A DNA stretch of 64,000 bases, from assembly GCF_018320785.1 (NCBI RefSeq), contig NC_054884.1, forward strand, positions 26,103,667 through 26,167,666, given 5' to 3'. Position 1 is the first letter of the stretch. Each line of letters starts with the position of its first letter. Positions 34,901 through 44,510 of this stretch are shown here, piece after piece. Both the position numbers and the translations under genes were made by a program. The DNA comes from Cheilinus undulatus. Lineage: Eukaryota > Chordata > Actinopteri > Labriformes > Labridae. A model generated the notes under the pieces. That model worked only from the letters and a program-made list of their open reading frames with translations, ran no database searches and was not told the DNA's origin.

Positions 34901-36447
34901 CAAATCTAAGTGATTTAACACGCGTAAAAGCCTTTTCCTATTTCTTATATTATGTGCACACCGGATGCAAATAAAATCATTCTGCGAGTTATTGGCATGT
35001 AAAGTTAATGTAAAGATGTGAGTAGATGTGAGTTTGCCTTGGGCGGTGCGAATGCCCACACCCCCAGACTGGCCCTTCAGAGATCCACCGATGAAGTATG
35101 TGAAATACATCATCACAGGATCTCGATGCTGATTGGCTATCGCGGCAGGAGTGATTTGCTTGAGTTCAACGCTTGCAAATGAAGTGAACGTGGGAGAAGG
35201 AAGCCCCCCCCCCCCGCATCTTTTGGACATTCATGATTTGGACTCATGAGTGGAGCGAGTTATTTGTGCAATTTTTTTAAATGAACCAAGTAAATTCCCT
35301 TCATATATACTCAGTTAGGTGATCACTGGCATCTGGTTTGAACACAGCAGTACTGTCTTCATTCAGCATTAACTGCACATTTAAAGCTCCTGTAAGGAAC
35401 TATGAGGGTTTGTTGATTTCCGTGCCTCCTGGGGACAAAACTGGAAGATTCATTGCTTTGCTGTATATGTACAAGCGGTGTTTTCTCATCAAAACTCTGA
35501 TTTATTAAGTTTTGGATGTTAAAGGTAAAACTCACATTGAATCCTTGGTGTGGAAATCACAAACAAGGCTCTTTTGTCTTATCTTTAGGCAGCAGATATC
35601 AACCCCACCCTGGGGTTGAAAGGAATATCAACTGACTATACAGGAATGACAACTCTTGTTTGCTATCTTGGGTGATAAACCTTCATTCAGTTCCATTACT
35701 ACCTCACAAGAGCTTCAATAAAGGCACCACAGAAGCCGACACCACCACTGTTTTCTTCCAGTAAGACTTGACGTACGTCACGACCCAATAGGTATTACAG
35801 TGATTAACCATTGCCCCAATACAAGTGTGATGATACCACTGTTACACCAAAATGTACACATTTAAACAACAGGAAATGCAGCACCATATCTTTGATTTCT
35901 ATGGACATGCTAGACTTACCCACTGGTGTATCCTCAGAGATGCTGAACAAGGCCATATTTCCATTTGTACTGCTTGGCCCATTGTCATAAAAATATGGAG
36001 CGTAGTCTGTTTTCCCTTTATGAGGAAGCAAATGTTAAATAGGAGAGAAATTATTACTTAAAATATTGAAAACTTTAGCATCGAGTTATCTTATTTTGTT
36101 GTGTTTCAAGTAGAAATGCTTATCTAATTAAAGGATAACTGTTGCACTCACTTGCTAAGGTGGCAACCAAAAGCAGGCAGGGGGAAAAACAGATGAATTG
36201 AAAATATTTTTGGCTAGAAGTTTCTATTAATCATAGTCACACATTTAAATATGAAGCACAGGCAGCATAAAGACTGCACTCTAAGATGGACATGCCCTCT
36301 GAGTGTTAGAGGATTAACAAGATAAGAGGGAAGCAAGAAGTCTTAACCACACAGACAAACAGCATAAAAGAATAGAAGGCACCCACCCGAGGTAATGTGG
36401 AGCAGCAGGAGAAACAGCAAAGCATGGGTTTTCTTTTCTTTCTTCAT
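11874..36447 (-). CDS. cdhr1: Cadherin-related family member 1 (photoreceptor cadherin, PCDH21), whole gene
   Basis: A single-pass cadherin of photoreceptor outer segments; in people its loss causes cone-rod dystrophy (family knowledge). The reading joins 17 exons at GT-AG sites with consistent phases: 36387-36447, 35920-36015, 34021-34166, 33873-33923, 32629-32718, 32392-32478, 30834-30950, 25340-25483, 25175-25253, 24971-25071, 24685-24888, 24033-24185, 20968-21132, 20399-20466, 15939-16167, 15559-15813, 11874-12404. The product is 858 residues, against 859 recalled for human. It has a signal peptide, six cadherin repeats with calcium motifs ([37 protein letters not shown]), a TM helix near residues 703-728 and a Pro-rich cytoplasmic tail. 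The ATG at 36445-36447 has A at -3. A second terminal exon at 13063-13260 would give a 747-residue form. Introns carry many transposons. Confidence 0.97.
13063..13260 (-). CDS. cdhr1: cdhr1 alternative terminal exon 17a (second TM, short tail)
   Basis: An open phase-0 segment begins directly after a good acceptor (gtgcatttcag, ending at 13261) and runs 65 codons to TGA at 13063-13065. It can follow exon 16 in frame exactly as exon 17 does. Its product aligns with exon 17: VKGRIISYF against [16 protein letters not shown] against NPLKALG, then CISTILY against LISTALY, then KSRINP against SNRIMP. It has one helix ([20 protein letters not shown]) and a 23-residue basic tail. The simplest reading is a duplicated terminal exon giving a 747-residue cadherin without the long Pro-rich tail. 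No canonical AATAAA was seen between it and exon 17, so the transcript end is unknown. Confidence 0.8.
   Translation of the reverse strand, partial: VKGRIISYFKGLSKRPLTVFGIFLSIAATLILLTICISTILYCNAVKKSRINPESNYIKVVRRMK
13618..13643 (+). repeat. (ATA)n microsatellite
   Basis: About eight ATA units in the intron between exons 16 and 17a of cdhr1. Confidence 0.85.
14039..14793. mobile_element. Non-autonomous hAT-like element with internal 42-bp tandem repeats
   Basis: The ends are imperfect inverted repeats (cactggtggtctcgggag at 14039-14056; reverse complement of the right end is cagtggtggactcaagat; 13 of 18 match). Flanking 8-mers ggatagac (14031-14038) and ggttagac (14794-14801) match at 7 of 8, a hAT-type target duplication. 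Inside, a unit containing tggacaaaatttgac recurs at 14463, 14505, 14546, 14633 and 14674, that is every 41-43 bp (one step double), with an earlier copy at 14223. No transposase. A partial relative starts at 43457. Confidence 0.8.
15559..15813 (-). CDS. cdhr1: cdhr1 exon 16 (end of last cadherin repeat)
   Basis: Residues 598-682, phase 0 at both ends. It encodes [17 protein letters not shown], then the [10 protein letters not shown] strand and the [12 protein letters not shown] stretch that closes the sixth cadherin repeat. Its phase-0 donor (gcg/gtaag) can join either exon 17a or exon 17. Confidence 0.97.
15939..16167 (-). CDS. cdhr1: cdhr1 exon 15
   Basis: Residues about 521-597, entering in phase 2 and leaving in phase 0. 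It carries [13 protein letters not shown], the [11 protein letters not shown] strand and the calcium motif LDVNDHPP at the boundary of the fifth and sixth cadherin repeats. Confidence 0.97.
16551..16840 (+). repeat. tRNA-derived SINE
   Basis: The head has pol III promoter boxes at normal spacing: box A TGGTGCAGTGG at 16560-16570 and box B GTTCAAATCC at 16601-16610. It continues with the fish-type body (gcctcacagcaaggtc, gcatgcatgggctc, ccaaagacatgaggcc, cagccctgtgattggct). It lies in a cdhr1 intron on the strand opposite to the gene. It is a repeat, not a functional tRNA. Confidence 0.8.
16947..16999 (+). repeat. (TTTC)n microsatellite
   Basis: About 13 TTTC units in the intron between cdhr1 exons 14 and 15. 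Confidence 0.92.
18405..18715 (+). repeat. Pyrimidine-rich low-complexity tract
   Basis: About 310 bases, mostly C and T on the plus strand (ctcccttttt-, tctccctctt-type units with irregular tc phrases). It gives a long open frame that is an artefact of composition. It ends at the LINE-tail-type repeat at 18760. Confidence 0.75.
18760..18838 (+). repeat. LINE 3'-tail-type repeat, copy 2
   Basis: It reads agacctgccatctttgtaag, gtatcttgagagaac and ends in ctgattgat, matching copies at 8896-8982 and near 30104-30175. Confidence 0.65.
19020..19566 (+). pseudogene. LINE reverse transcriptase fragment
   Basis: Two plus-strand frames together show non-LTR reverse-transcriptase landmarks: [27 protein letters not shown] and the catalytic YADDTVIY, followed in another frame by [18 protein letters not shown]. 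The fragment is frameshifted and lacks the endonuclease and both ends. Clade within CR1/L2/Rex-type elements is uncertain. Confidence 0.88.
20399..20466 (-). CDS. cdhr1: cdhr1 exon 14
   Basis: Residues 499-520, starting in phase 0 and ending in phase 2, the only phase-2 junction in the gene. It encodes the calcium-binding start [14 protein letters not shown] of the fifth cadherin repeat. Confidence 0.95.
20968..21132 (-). CDS. cdhr1: cdhr1 exon 13
   Basis: Residues 444-498, phase 0 to phase 0. It carries [13 protein letters not shown], the repeat-linker motif [11 protein letters not shown] and the next repeat's opening [14 protein letters not shown]. Confidence 0.97.
21133..24032. other. cdhr1 intron 12
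   Basis: No exon seen. It contains the dispersed repeat at 21500-21670 and an imperfect palindromic stretch near 23705-23950 with gaattttccagggtgac and, inverted, catcaccctgaaattttc. The rest is AT-rich. Confidence 0.5.
21500..21670 (+). repeat. Dispersed repeat with ctcaagtaaaagtac-type body, copy 1
   Basis: A stretch of actcaagttaaagg, agtaactcattcaaagttta and tcaaagtactgagg, matching in reverse complement the sequence around 27020-27210. I recall this as a common fish interspersed family. Boundaries are approximate. Confidence 0.45.
24033..24185 (-). CDS. cdhr1: cdhr1 exon 12
   Basis: Residues 393-443, phase 0 to phase 0. The sequence [20 protein letters not shown] and [15 protein letters not shown] is among the most conserved stretches between this fish gene and mammalian CDHR1. 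Confidence 0.97.
24685..24888 (-). CDS. cdhr1: cdhr1 exon 11
   Basis: Residues 325-392, phase 0 to phase 0. It contains the linker motif [18 protein letters not shown], the following repeat start [11 protein letters not shown] and the calcium-site NDSDQ at its end, which joins GANAKF of exon 12. Confidence 0.97.
24971..25071 (-). CDS. cdhr1: cdhr1 exon 10
   Basis: Residues 291-324, entering in phase 1 and leaving in phase 0. It encodes the [18 protein letters not shown] strand pair of the third cadherin repeat. Confidence 0.95.
25175..25253 (-). CDS. cdhr1: cdhr1 exon 9
   Basis: Residues 265-290, phase 0 to phase 1. It encodes [20 protein letters not shown], including a DxD-type calcium motif. 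Confidence 0.95.
25340..25483 (-). CDS. cdhr1: cdhr1 exon 8
   Basis: Residues 217-264, phase 0 to phase 0. It contains [20 protein letters not shown], the boundary between the second and third cadherin repeats. Confidence 0.96.
25886..26440. repeat. GCTA-rich dispersed repeat (second locus) with terminal hairpin
   Basis: The first 220 bp match the reverse complement of 4251-4540 in block order. From 26060 the sequence is dominated by gctaaagct and agctac motifs. It ends in an imperfect inverted repeat: 26282-26330 (agtggtggctca, then gctttagctaaagc) pairs with 26375-26428 (gctttagctaaagc, then tgagccaccat), loop about 45 bp. No coding potential. Confidence 0.6.
27020..27210 (-). repeat. Dispersed repeat with ctcaagtaaaagtac-type body, copy 2
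   Basis: Reverse-complement match to 21500-21670, including a block read here as acttgtacttgagtag and cttctacttaagtac. It lies in cdhr1 intron 7. Boundaries are approximate. Confidence 0.45.
28800..30800 (+). pseudogene. LINE fragment interrupted by nested insertions
   Basis: The left part (28800-29300) shows reverse-transcriptase pieces such as [14 protein letters not shown] and [14 protein letters not shown], then FADDAN. The right part (30180-30800) shows a LINE C-terminal end with [20 protein letters not shown] and [11 protein letters not shown]. Between them sit a LINE-tail-type repeat (from about 29340 to 30175) and, inside that, a hAT element. All frames are broken. Confidence 0.75.
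29616..30103. mobile_element. Non-autonomous hAT-like element (488 bp), family H2 copy 1
   Basis: Ends cagtggttctcaactgg (29616-29632) and ccagttgagaaccactg (30087-30103) are exact inverted repeats. Flanks gtctagac (29608-29615) and gtctggac (30104-30111) match at 7 of 8, a target duplication. The insertion splits a LINE-tail repeat whose sequence resumes with ctgccctctttgtaaag. No transposase. A second copy lies at 60647-61118. Confidence 0.9.
30834..30950 (-). CDS. cdhr1: cdhr1 exon 7
   Basis: Residues 178-216, phase 0 to phase 0. It encodes [20 protein letters not shown], the LDYE-type calcium motif and the strand THFVTVVAK. Confidence 0.96.
32392..32478 (-). CDS. cdhr1: cdhr1 exon 6
   Basis: Residues 149-177, phase 0 to phase 0. 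It encodes [20 protein letters not shown], the opening of the second cadherin repeat. Confidence 0.95.
32629..32718 (-). CDS. cdhr1: cdhr1 exon 5
   Basis: Residues 119-148, phase 0 to phase 0. It encodes [20 protein letters not shown], the end of the first repeat with its DxNDExP calcium motif. Confidence 0.96.
32880..33110. repeat. MITE-like repeat family M1, copy 1
   Basis: A 230-bp segment in cdhr1 intron 4 matches 34397-34632 in the same orientation: ttcagggaatgaacaaaa, aaacccactgacagatgtaa, actgatttatgaaa. The left end reads cactggcatcgggtcaaaacc. The right end is eroded. Confidence 0.6.
33873..33923 (-). CDS. cdhr1: cdhr1 exon 4
   Basis: A 51-base, 17-codon exon, residues 102-118 ([17 protein letters not shown]), phase 0 at both ends and so removable without a frameshift. 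Confidence 0.93.
34021..34166 (-). CDS. cdhr1: cdhr1 exon 3
   Basis: Residues 53-101, phase 1 to phase 0. It encodes [20 protein letters not shown], a DPEGD calcium motif and IQELDRE at its end. Confidence 0.96.
34397..34632. repeat. MITE-like repeat family M1, copy 2
   Basis: Related ends: ttgctggtgtcaggccaaaa on the left and, in reverse complement, ttgctggcatccgaccaaac on the right. The body matches 32880-33110. It sits in cdhr1 intron 2 and encodes nothing. Confidence 0.6.
35920..36015 (-). CDS. cdhr1: cdhr1 exon 2
   Basis: Residues 21-52, phase 1 at both ends. It encodes the mature N terminus and first strand, [20 protein letters not shown], which matches mammalian CDHR1 closely. Confidence 0.96.
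36387..36447 (-). CDS. cdhr1: cdhr1 exon 1 (start and signal peptide)
   Basis: Encodes [20 protein letters not shown]: a basic start then a Leu-rich hydrophobic core, a standard signal peptide. The ATG is at 36445-36447 on the minus strand with A at -3 and G at -1. The donor ggg/gtgggt gives phase 1, matching exon 2. Confidence 0.92.
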
Positions 36448-36720
36448 CCTGGTGGGGAGCTAAGGCTTGGCTGGCTCATGTGGAAGGCTTGGTGGACGTA
36501 AAGCGAGTAGTGAGTGTCTACTTGCCCTTCTGGTGGCGTCTCAGCAGCTCAGGAGGGAGAAGAGGCTGGGACGGATTCTTAGGCACTAATCCAGTGACGC
36601 ATCCCTTCCCTCCGCAGATATCTTCTGCCACACTCTCTCACTCTGATTTCTCCTAAAGACTGCAAGAGGAAGGGAGAGAGTTCAGGTTCCACACAATAAG
36701 GTGTCATCGCACCTCAGCAC
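36448..36720 (-). promoter_or_regulatory. Probable cdhr1 5' UTR/promoter with CRX-like sites
   Basis: A CTAATCC motif (CRX/OTX consensus) lies at 36586-36592, about 140 bp before the start codon, and a GGATTA (TAATCC on the minus strand) at 36311-36316 in intron 1. CRX drives many photoreceptor genes. No TATA box is clear. This is motif matching only. Confidence 0.35.
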
Positions 36721-37169
36721 ATGTTAATGTACGTATGAGGCGCTGCATTAATCATACTGTTGACTTAAAGACTGTGCGGCACAAAACACTTCCAGAAATG
36801 TACGTTGTTATCTGGAATTTCAAAGATCAGAGATACCCCTCGATTTTATAAGGTTCTGTGGTTGTCATAATACAAGGGTAAGTGGGAAAATAGATAAATT
36901 GATATGTTTTCATATCAAGAGGACACCAGTATGGGCAATTTCTTGATTTCAATTAGCTTAATTGCAGTTTTTGATTGACCCATGTCTCTCCTTTGTATCT
37001 GGCTTACGAAAAACATTTCATTTATTTGTTTTTTTAGATCCTTTAAAAATATTTCAGAGATTTTATTGAAAATCAGACCTTTGCCAAACTTAGAACATCT
37101 TCCAAATTTTCCATTTCTAAAAGGGTTTTTTTCTAAAAAACATTGTCACACAAAGCAAGTCCCTCTGTC

Positions 37170-37590
37170 CTAAGCGTCTCCTGCTCCCCTTGGCACTGAA
37201 ACAATCCTCAGCCGCACTCACGGATCTATGGGAAGCTTTCTTTAGCCTCCGCACTCCACTTTCCCTAGAAACCCAGTGACCTGTCAATCACCTGAAGACA
37301 CAAGACACAACAATCCTCCTAAAAGTCCTTAATGTCTGTCAGTGTTTTTTTCTTTCTTTTTAAATCAAATTGTTTTGGGCTGCAAGATTACTTTATATTT
37401 TTAGTTCAGCTTAATTTAAGTATGTCATGTTCTAGATGATGTGTGCCACTAAGCACCGTCTTACGTTGTTAGAAAAATCCTCCCAGTTTGAACGGCTGCA
37501 GCTTAAGAAGGTCAAAAATAAAACACAGTGCTCCAATCCAGAAGTACATGCTCAAAAACTAACGGCTGATCTGATCTGGAAGGAAGAAAA
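37170..37590. repeat. Duplicated block D1, copy 1
   Basis: Shares ordered blocks with 39920-40320 in the same orientation: tttagcctcc, cccagtgacct (37272), tatttttagtt, aagtatgtcatgtt (37418), gccactaagcac, gcttaag and gctgatctg. The offset is steady at 2755-2770 bp, so it is either an old segmental duplication or two copies of an interspersed repeat. Confidence 0.6.
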
Positions 37591-39919
37591 ACAGTTAGAA
37601 TTCAAAGACAAGAGAGTTCGGTCTGGTTAATGTTTGATCTTCAAACCTTGCTCATACTTGATAAATCAATAGCCTTAAAAATGTAAACTTTTTGTGATTG
37701 AACAGAATTTTCAAAAGTGAGGTTAGCACCTTTTCTTTGAAGTCAAATCAAAGTCAAATATACTCCAGGTGCAAAACATACTCAGCTGACACTGCAGTAA
37801 TAGCAGTAGAAACAACAACAATCTACAATATAGATCTACTATATATATATATATATAACTAGTTACAACTCTTTGGCCCACTTGTGAGAGTCGGTTGTGA
37901 AACATCATTTATATTTAACATGTTAGACAATGATTTTAAACTGATCAAGAAAAAATTGAATACATTTCAATATTTGAAAAAATGTTGCCATGAGATGATG
38001 TTTCATGTAAATGGAGCTATGTTTTATTTTTGCTCAAATAATGCAGAAATTGGCTTGAAATGGTGCATTGAACTGCCTTTGGGAGATTTAGTTTACATGT
38101 AATTACCCCTTGACCCTCTTTTGTTTGGGACAAACCCCTGATGTTGATGATTTCTAGCTCAGCCTCTGATGGAAAAACACAAATGTGCTGGAGTTAACTG
38201 ACATGACTAATGTATTAACTACTCAGTAGTGGAACAGTTAAAGTGGCAGCCTTGTGATTTCTTTAATTTAGTGTTTACTGTCTCTTTATTAGCCAGTTTC
38301 ATAAAGAGGTTTAAACAAAATAAATTTGCCCACTGCTGCAACATAGATAGCTTTAAGCTAATTTGCGCTAATGTTAGTGATGTTTTTTTTTCTCCGCATG
38401 GAATAAGCTTGAAATATCCATTGCTTTAAAAAAATACTCAAGTAATTTTAAATAAATTGTCAGAGCTTAACATATAGATGAAAGAGTTGAACTATTTCAG
38501 GTCAAAGTAAAGCGAAGGAAAAGCCAATAGCATGTCTCAAATCACATACTTCTATCTGTATTATAGTATGCAGTTCAGAGTTAGCATTGTCTCATATTGT
38601 AATAATAATCAAAATCTGATAGCTATTTTTACTCACTTTTAAATTCATGTAACTTCTATTCATTGTTAATGTTAATTAATTAAAGAAACGAACATAATTT
38701 GCCCTAAATGCCTTTTTCTTAATTGAACTGTGCTCTCATTACTAGTAACACTTTCACTAGCTAGTGCGTGCTGACTTTAGCTAGCTCGTAAGCAGAACAA
38801 TAGCTGCTACATCTGTGAAGTCTCCATTGTTACATATTTAATTCTTGGTGTTTTTAGTGTGCCAGTAGTATAATGCATTTACTTCTCACTGTTATCACAC
38901 TTTGCGCACTTAAATATTTAGTATTCAGTACAGAAGCCTGTGATTTGGGACACGCTGCAAGTCTTCTGTCATGCTAGCTGCTCTATGATGCTGTTATAAC
39001 AGTGGTGAGTATTGGCAGCAGTTTTTGTTAGTTAGCTGCTTATATTAGCATGCTACCAGCTCATGCAAAGTTAAATTTCCTATTGTAATCTAGATCCCCT
39101 GTGCATCTATTCAACGTACTGTTAAATTTTCGAGGTCAAGGGTCAATGTTATTGGACTCCATCTCTGTTTCATTAGATTTCTTTTAATATAAGTACCATC
39201 AAACAGAAACCACTCTACCTTTCTTCTTGGCGCACCGCTCTATTTTAACAGTCTGGTAATCACCTGTCCTCGCAGAGACATTTAACCAGGCAGAAGTTGT
39301 AGTTAAATGTCAGGATAAAAAAATATAGGACCCACTGATGGTGTAAATAGTCTGTGAGATTTTTTTTCAACTAAGGGTGATCCAAAAATAATAATGATGA
39401 TTATACTATTTATTAATCTAACTTTATTTACTTGACCTACCTTAATGGGAAATCAACAGTATCCTGTAGTGTGTAGGCATGCTTACAGCTGTGAATAATC
39501 TTTTAACTAACAGCAGCTTCAGCTAATGAAGTGGTAACATTTTCATAAAATTAAACCAAGAACCGCTTGAATAACAATCGTTGCTGATTGCTTCATAAAA
39601 CTAGTGTATGTGGTGATATGTACTTTCATGGAAATCTAGCCAACAGTAACATTTCCCTTAAATTTATGTGTTTGGGATGGTGGGGCTAAAAATTGAGGGG
39701 GCAAATAAGTCTTAATTATTCACTTCTGGATGTCTGGATGTTTGTGTCTGTGAATGTGAAACCATCTGGCAGGTGTATTACACAGCATAATGTGTTTTCT
39801 TTTTTTCTTAATCCCCATGAGGAGGTCAGACTCCTTCAGTCCACACGTGGCCCAGTTGAATCCTGCTGATGTTTTGAAGAGTTTCAATTAACTCATTAGT
39901 CACATGAAGCAGGTCCCAA

Positions 39920-40320
39920 TGACCTAAGCATCCACAGACTGCTCTCCTTGGCAGCTAGCTGGTGTGAACCTCAGCTGCACTTGTGGATCTGTTATGCAAT
40001 TTTCAGCCAAGAAGCTTTGTTTAGCCTCCACGGTCCAACGTCCCAGTGACCTCACATTCACCACGCCTTGAGTCACAAAACAAGTCTTTAAGAATAGTAT
40101 TATTCAGCATTATTTATTTTTATATTTTTTGACCCCAGTAGTCTGGTTCATATTTTTAGTTTGGCATTATCTAAGTATGTCATGTTTGCCACTAAGCACT
40201 ATATAATAATCCTTTCCTTATGAATAATTGCGGCTTAAGCACATCACAACCAAAACAGCGTGCTCTTATTTTGACACACAGACACAAAAGTAAACAGCTG
40301 ATCTGTTTTTAATGAGGAAA
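39920..40320. repeat. Duplicated block D1, copy 2
   Basis: The partner of 37170-37590, with cccagtgacct at 40042 and aagtatgtcatgtt at 40173. Similarity is diverged with small indels. No coding potential. Confidence 0.6.
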
Positions 40321-42238
40321 AATGTGACATTCTGACGGCATAAGTAGAAATGGTGTTTCTAATCTTGCATCCTCGGCTGTATCTATGACATACAAAGACC
40401 TAAAATCACCATGCTTTTTTTATTTTTGCTCACAGTTCCCACTCTGGCCTGGCTGAGTTTTACACCTTCTTCTGCTGTATGACCTGCTAGATGCAGGTGT
40501 CACGTGAGTGCACTGTACTGGTTAGAGCTATGCTGACTTTAACACAGAGGTGTAGTGTAGCGCACTTCCTGTATTCACAGTTTTAAAAATAGTGTCTGAC
40601 GTTCAATGACACTCATGTATCTCACTGGGTGGCAGCCAATGATAAAACCTTACTGGTCACAGACAAACACACAGACTTCAAGAACCCCTCTCTTTTAGAG
40701 TAAAATGTATATTTAGACAAGATTTAATGCAAATACATGTTAGAACTGAGAACTGTATAAATATGAAATTACAAATATTAGACATTATTGTTTCAAGGAT
40801 ATGTCCCAAATATGTTCTTTTGTTAATAATAATAATGCATTTTATTTATAGGCGCCTTTCAAAACACTCAAGGTCACCTTACAAGAAAAGGTTAAAATAA
40901 GAAAAAACAAATTAGTCTATAAAGTACACACAAGTTACACAAGTTAGTAGTTTTGTTGTAAAACTATAACTGATAAATTAACTCACAAGCAGTTATTGGT
41001 GGAACGTTTTTACTGTAGAACAATGTATTCTAAGATGCTCTTTCCTTTTTTCCCACAGAAATACTGAATCAAATATCCCCTCTTGCCGACAGTCAAATGT
41101 AGTGGGAAAACAGAATATAAAGTACAATTTACTTTTACTGGATAATTTATTACATTACTGCTGAAATTCAGAGGAGTAGAGTATTTGAAGGTACAATATG
41201 TCTGTGTTTTAACAATTCATATATTTTAGATGATTTTTGAAAAGCATAGCTAGAAATCTGTCAGAATGTCTGATTCTAAATGTGCTGTTTCCTGTGTAAA
41301 ACACTGAAAATGATTCGATTTTTCTCTGATTTTGCCTTTTTTTGGTCTTTTTTAAGCGTCACAAGGTTTGATATTTCATGTCACACCATAGATAGAACAC
41401 ATAACTTCACAGTTTTTAAGATACAGAAACCTTTACTATCAAATATTTAGTATTTAGAAGGTCAGCGTGGATGAGGGCAATCACAGAACAAACCCAGACA
41501 TATCCCATACTTTACCTGTCATGCATGCACTATTCAGCTTTAGATCACCAGGGTCGGCTCTGTGCATCAGACATTAAACTGACTATGAACAAGTGAAAGC
41601 AGATCAAATTCTGTTTGATTTGGACCTTAATGTTCTTACATCTCCTCACCATTATTTTGGTATTTTCTGGAGTGTGGTGCATATGTGCAAGGGGCTACAT
41701 GTCTCTTTTCAAGCCATGATTGACAAAAAAAAAACAGTTTACAAAAGACAAAATATACTTACAACCTGGTGTTGATTTGTAAGATTAAAAAAAAAAAAGC
41801 TTGCTATAATTGAAGATTTTTTTCTACACAGTGAAGTTGATATCATGTCACTCAGCAGCCAAGGTCAAGGTTGATGGCTTCTATTTTGTCCAGGCCTTTT
41901 TCACAACTGGTTATATGTCTTGGCAGTTTTCTTAGGGTATCCAAAGCCCAACCAGGGGCTTGTGGCAACTCTACTATTTGCCTGGATGGTACCCTAGACC
42001 ATGCTTACTTGCCACATCCATACCTGAGTCCGGCCTAAAGGTGTGACCTTAGTTATTTTTTTTTTAACTGATTATTTTCCCATGCTCCTGGTAATGTGCA
42101 AGGACATCCAGACTACTGCCTGGGTTGTGTCAATCCTCCTTTCCACCCAATGGTGCCCTCTGGAGGGCTAACTCGCTATTACATGCGTTATTTCAGCCAC
42201 AACTTTAGGCCAGAACATACCTAAGTTCTGCATATACA

Positions 42239-42240
<2 letters not shown>

Positions 42241-42294
<54 letters not shown>
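42241..42294 (+). repeat. (CTAT)n microsatellite
   Basis: About 13 uninterrupted CTAT units, therefore probably polymorphic in length. Confidence 0.95.
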
Positions 42295-42295
<1 letters not shown>

Positions 42296-43456
42296 AAAAA
42301 AAGTTGGAGTTGGGACCCACTAGTCCAGGCCAATGTAGTTGACTGACGAACAGATGTTATCCTGAGAGAATCCCTGCATGCATGACTCAAAATCAATTTA
42401 AAAGTGATCTGAAAACTGCACCGTAAAGGGTTTATAGACTTATATAAAATAAGTTTAAGTCAGAGTGATTATGTAAGAGAAGGAGCATGAAAGGTTAGAG
42501 CTCTGAAGGTATTGTGATTGAAAGCTATAATAACAGCACAACATGTTTGGACTTACTGTCCTCTGGATTTATTGAACATCTCCCTCCCTCTCTCTTCTAG
42601 CACATACACCCAAATCAAGCCTATGTTCAGCAGTAAAAAACCTTGGCCCTTAACCAAATATTGGTCATCAATCTGAAAATGACTGACAGAGAGCAACTTT
42701 ATCCCCAGTAATGGCAGATCTCCACATGCTGAAGCTTTCCACAATCTCATCCATTATTGCCCTCTTTATCCCTTCCATCTGCAGGCTGTTTTTTCAGTGT
42801 ATATGAATCATATGTGTCCAAAACGTGAATATGATCTGAGAGATTGAAAACACAGCCCAGCAGCTGTGTGATCCACGTGTACATGCTTTAATGAAGCACC
42901 TGCATATTTACAGATGTTAGCATCAGTTGCAAGTGCCCTGGTTTGGAGGTTTAATTTTAGAGGAGCAGCCAGATGGTGGACAAGAGGATTACTACGCTAA
43001 GCCTTTGTCATCTGCCGCTACACACTGACTGTTTATAGGCAAATACAAGGTGGACTGTCACTGGTGTTTCAGATGGGAAAATGGTGGATATGGAGGTTTT
43101 TGGCTTACTAAGTAGCCACAGTGAGATACTCTGGACAAAATGGACACCAAAATAAATTAGCTGCTTTAGGTAATTGACTGCTAGTGTTTTGTAGGACCTT
43201 TATACTAGAGCTTTCGGTAATATACCCGCGAATGTACTTCTTATTATATGCATATGAAACTCTTCAATAGTTGCTATTAAACATGGGATGAGAAAAATAT
43301 GATGGCTTATCTCCTGGGATACCTCCACTGTTCGTTTGACCACTGACAATAAAACTCGTGCAAATTTGGGGTGTTTTATTGGTAGTTTTATGTTGGTGTT
43401 GATTAAATGTATGCAAGGGTGTCCTTTTTAATTTCAAAACTCTGTGCAGTATCCTG

Positions 43457-43660
43457 CAGTGGAGGACTCAGGGTGTTTGAGGGGCAGAGGCAAAATAATA
43501 AAAGGGCTCCTGCTTTAATGCAGGGGGGCCCAAGCGCATTTAATTGCCATACATTAACGGTGAAATAATTAAAACTTGTCAGGGAAGGGAGTCTGATGGC
43601 ATTCTGTCCACTTGAAGGGAACCCAAGAGGGCAGTGGCTAAAAACAGATTGATAATAAAA
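43457..43660. mobile_element. Partial hAT-like element related to 14039-14793
   Basis: It starts cagtggaggactcagg, then gtttgaggggcagaggcaaa, similar to the reverse complement of the right end at 14740-14793, and includes a cattctgtccactt stretch like the internal unit. The other terminus was not found. Confidence 0.5.
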
Positions 43661-44510
43661 CCTTTGACAGAAGTAGGTTTAGTTTTTTCACGGAGACAAA
43701 TAAATAGAAAATAAAATGTTAGAACTAGACTGTTTGACATTCAAAACCCATGATACTTCTACACTGGGCGTATAATATCTGTCAGTATTATCTTCAGTGT
43801 ATTTTAGATTAAAGTAATGATGGTGCATAAATGTTTTAAATTAGTAGTGTTATAATTAGTATCATACTGTTGTGACATAGACTAAATTGTGAGGACTTTT
43901 TATCAACTAAAACTGGACAAACATCGCTTTTGTTGCCTAAAGCTTTCAAGAGGGAAAATGACTAAAATGCTAATAAAACTAATTTAAATGTAAAGACTAA
44001 GACCATATTGAAAATTAACACTGCCAAATAGCATGGTCACCTTCATGCATAGGTGACCCTGAATGCTACAGCAGTGAACCAGTATGCACATTGGAGAGTA
44101 AATGACAAAAACATTGCCTTTTGCTTGTTTATTGAGTGATTCCATTGCTGAAATTATTGTTTATTTTCTCAAAAATATATATGAACTAGTCCCAACTTCC
44201 ATCACAGATGTACATCAGTGTATCATGGAGAAAGTGCTTATGTCAATATTATTTATCATATGAAGTCTGAACCTGTCTATGGTTGACACATAACAATTCT
44301 GCTGCATAAGGATAAATACTGACTCTTCCAATCTCATTAGAAACAGACATCAACAAGTGGAAATAAATACAAAACAAAGGAAACATATTATGCAGAGAGA
44401 CATGTTTTAAACCATCTGTAACCCTCAGGATCAAACACTTCCACCATCAAGGTAAAGCTCTTAATTTGTCTGTGCAGGCTTCTTCCTTACACAATTACTA
44501 AGCAGTCATG

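Noticed and set aside
34898-35230. 110-codon minus-strand frame with Gly-rich start
   Set aside because: It lies in AT-rich intron 2 of cdhr1, crosses a poly(C) run at about 35207, has no domain, and reads like transposon debris. The family could not be named.
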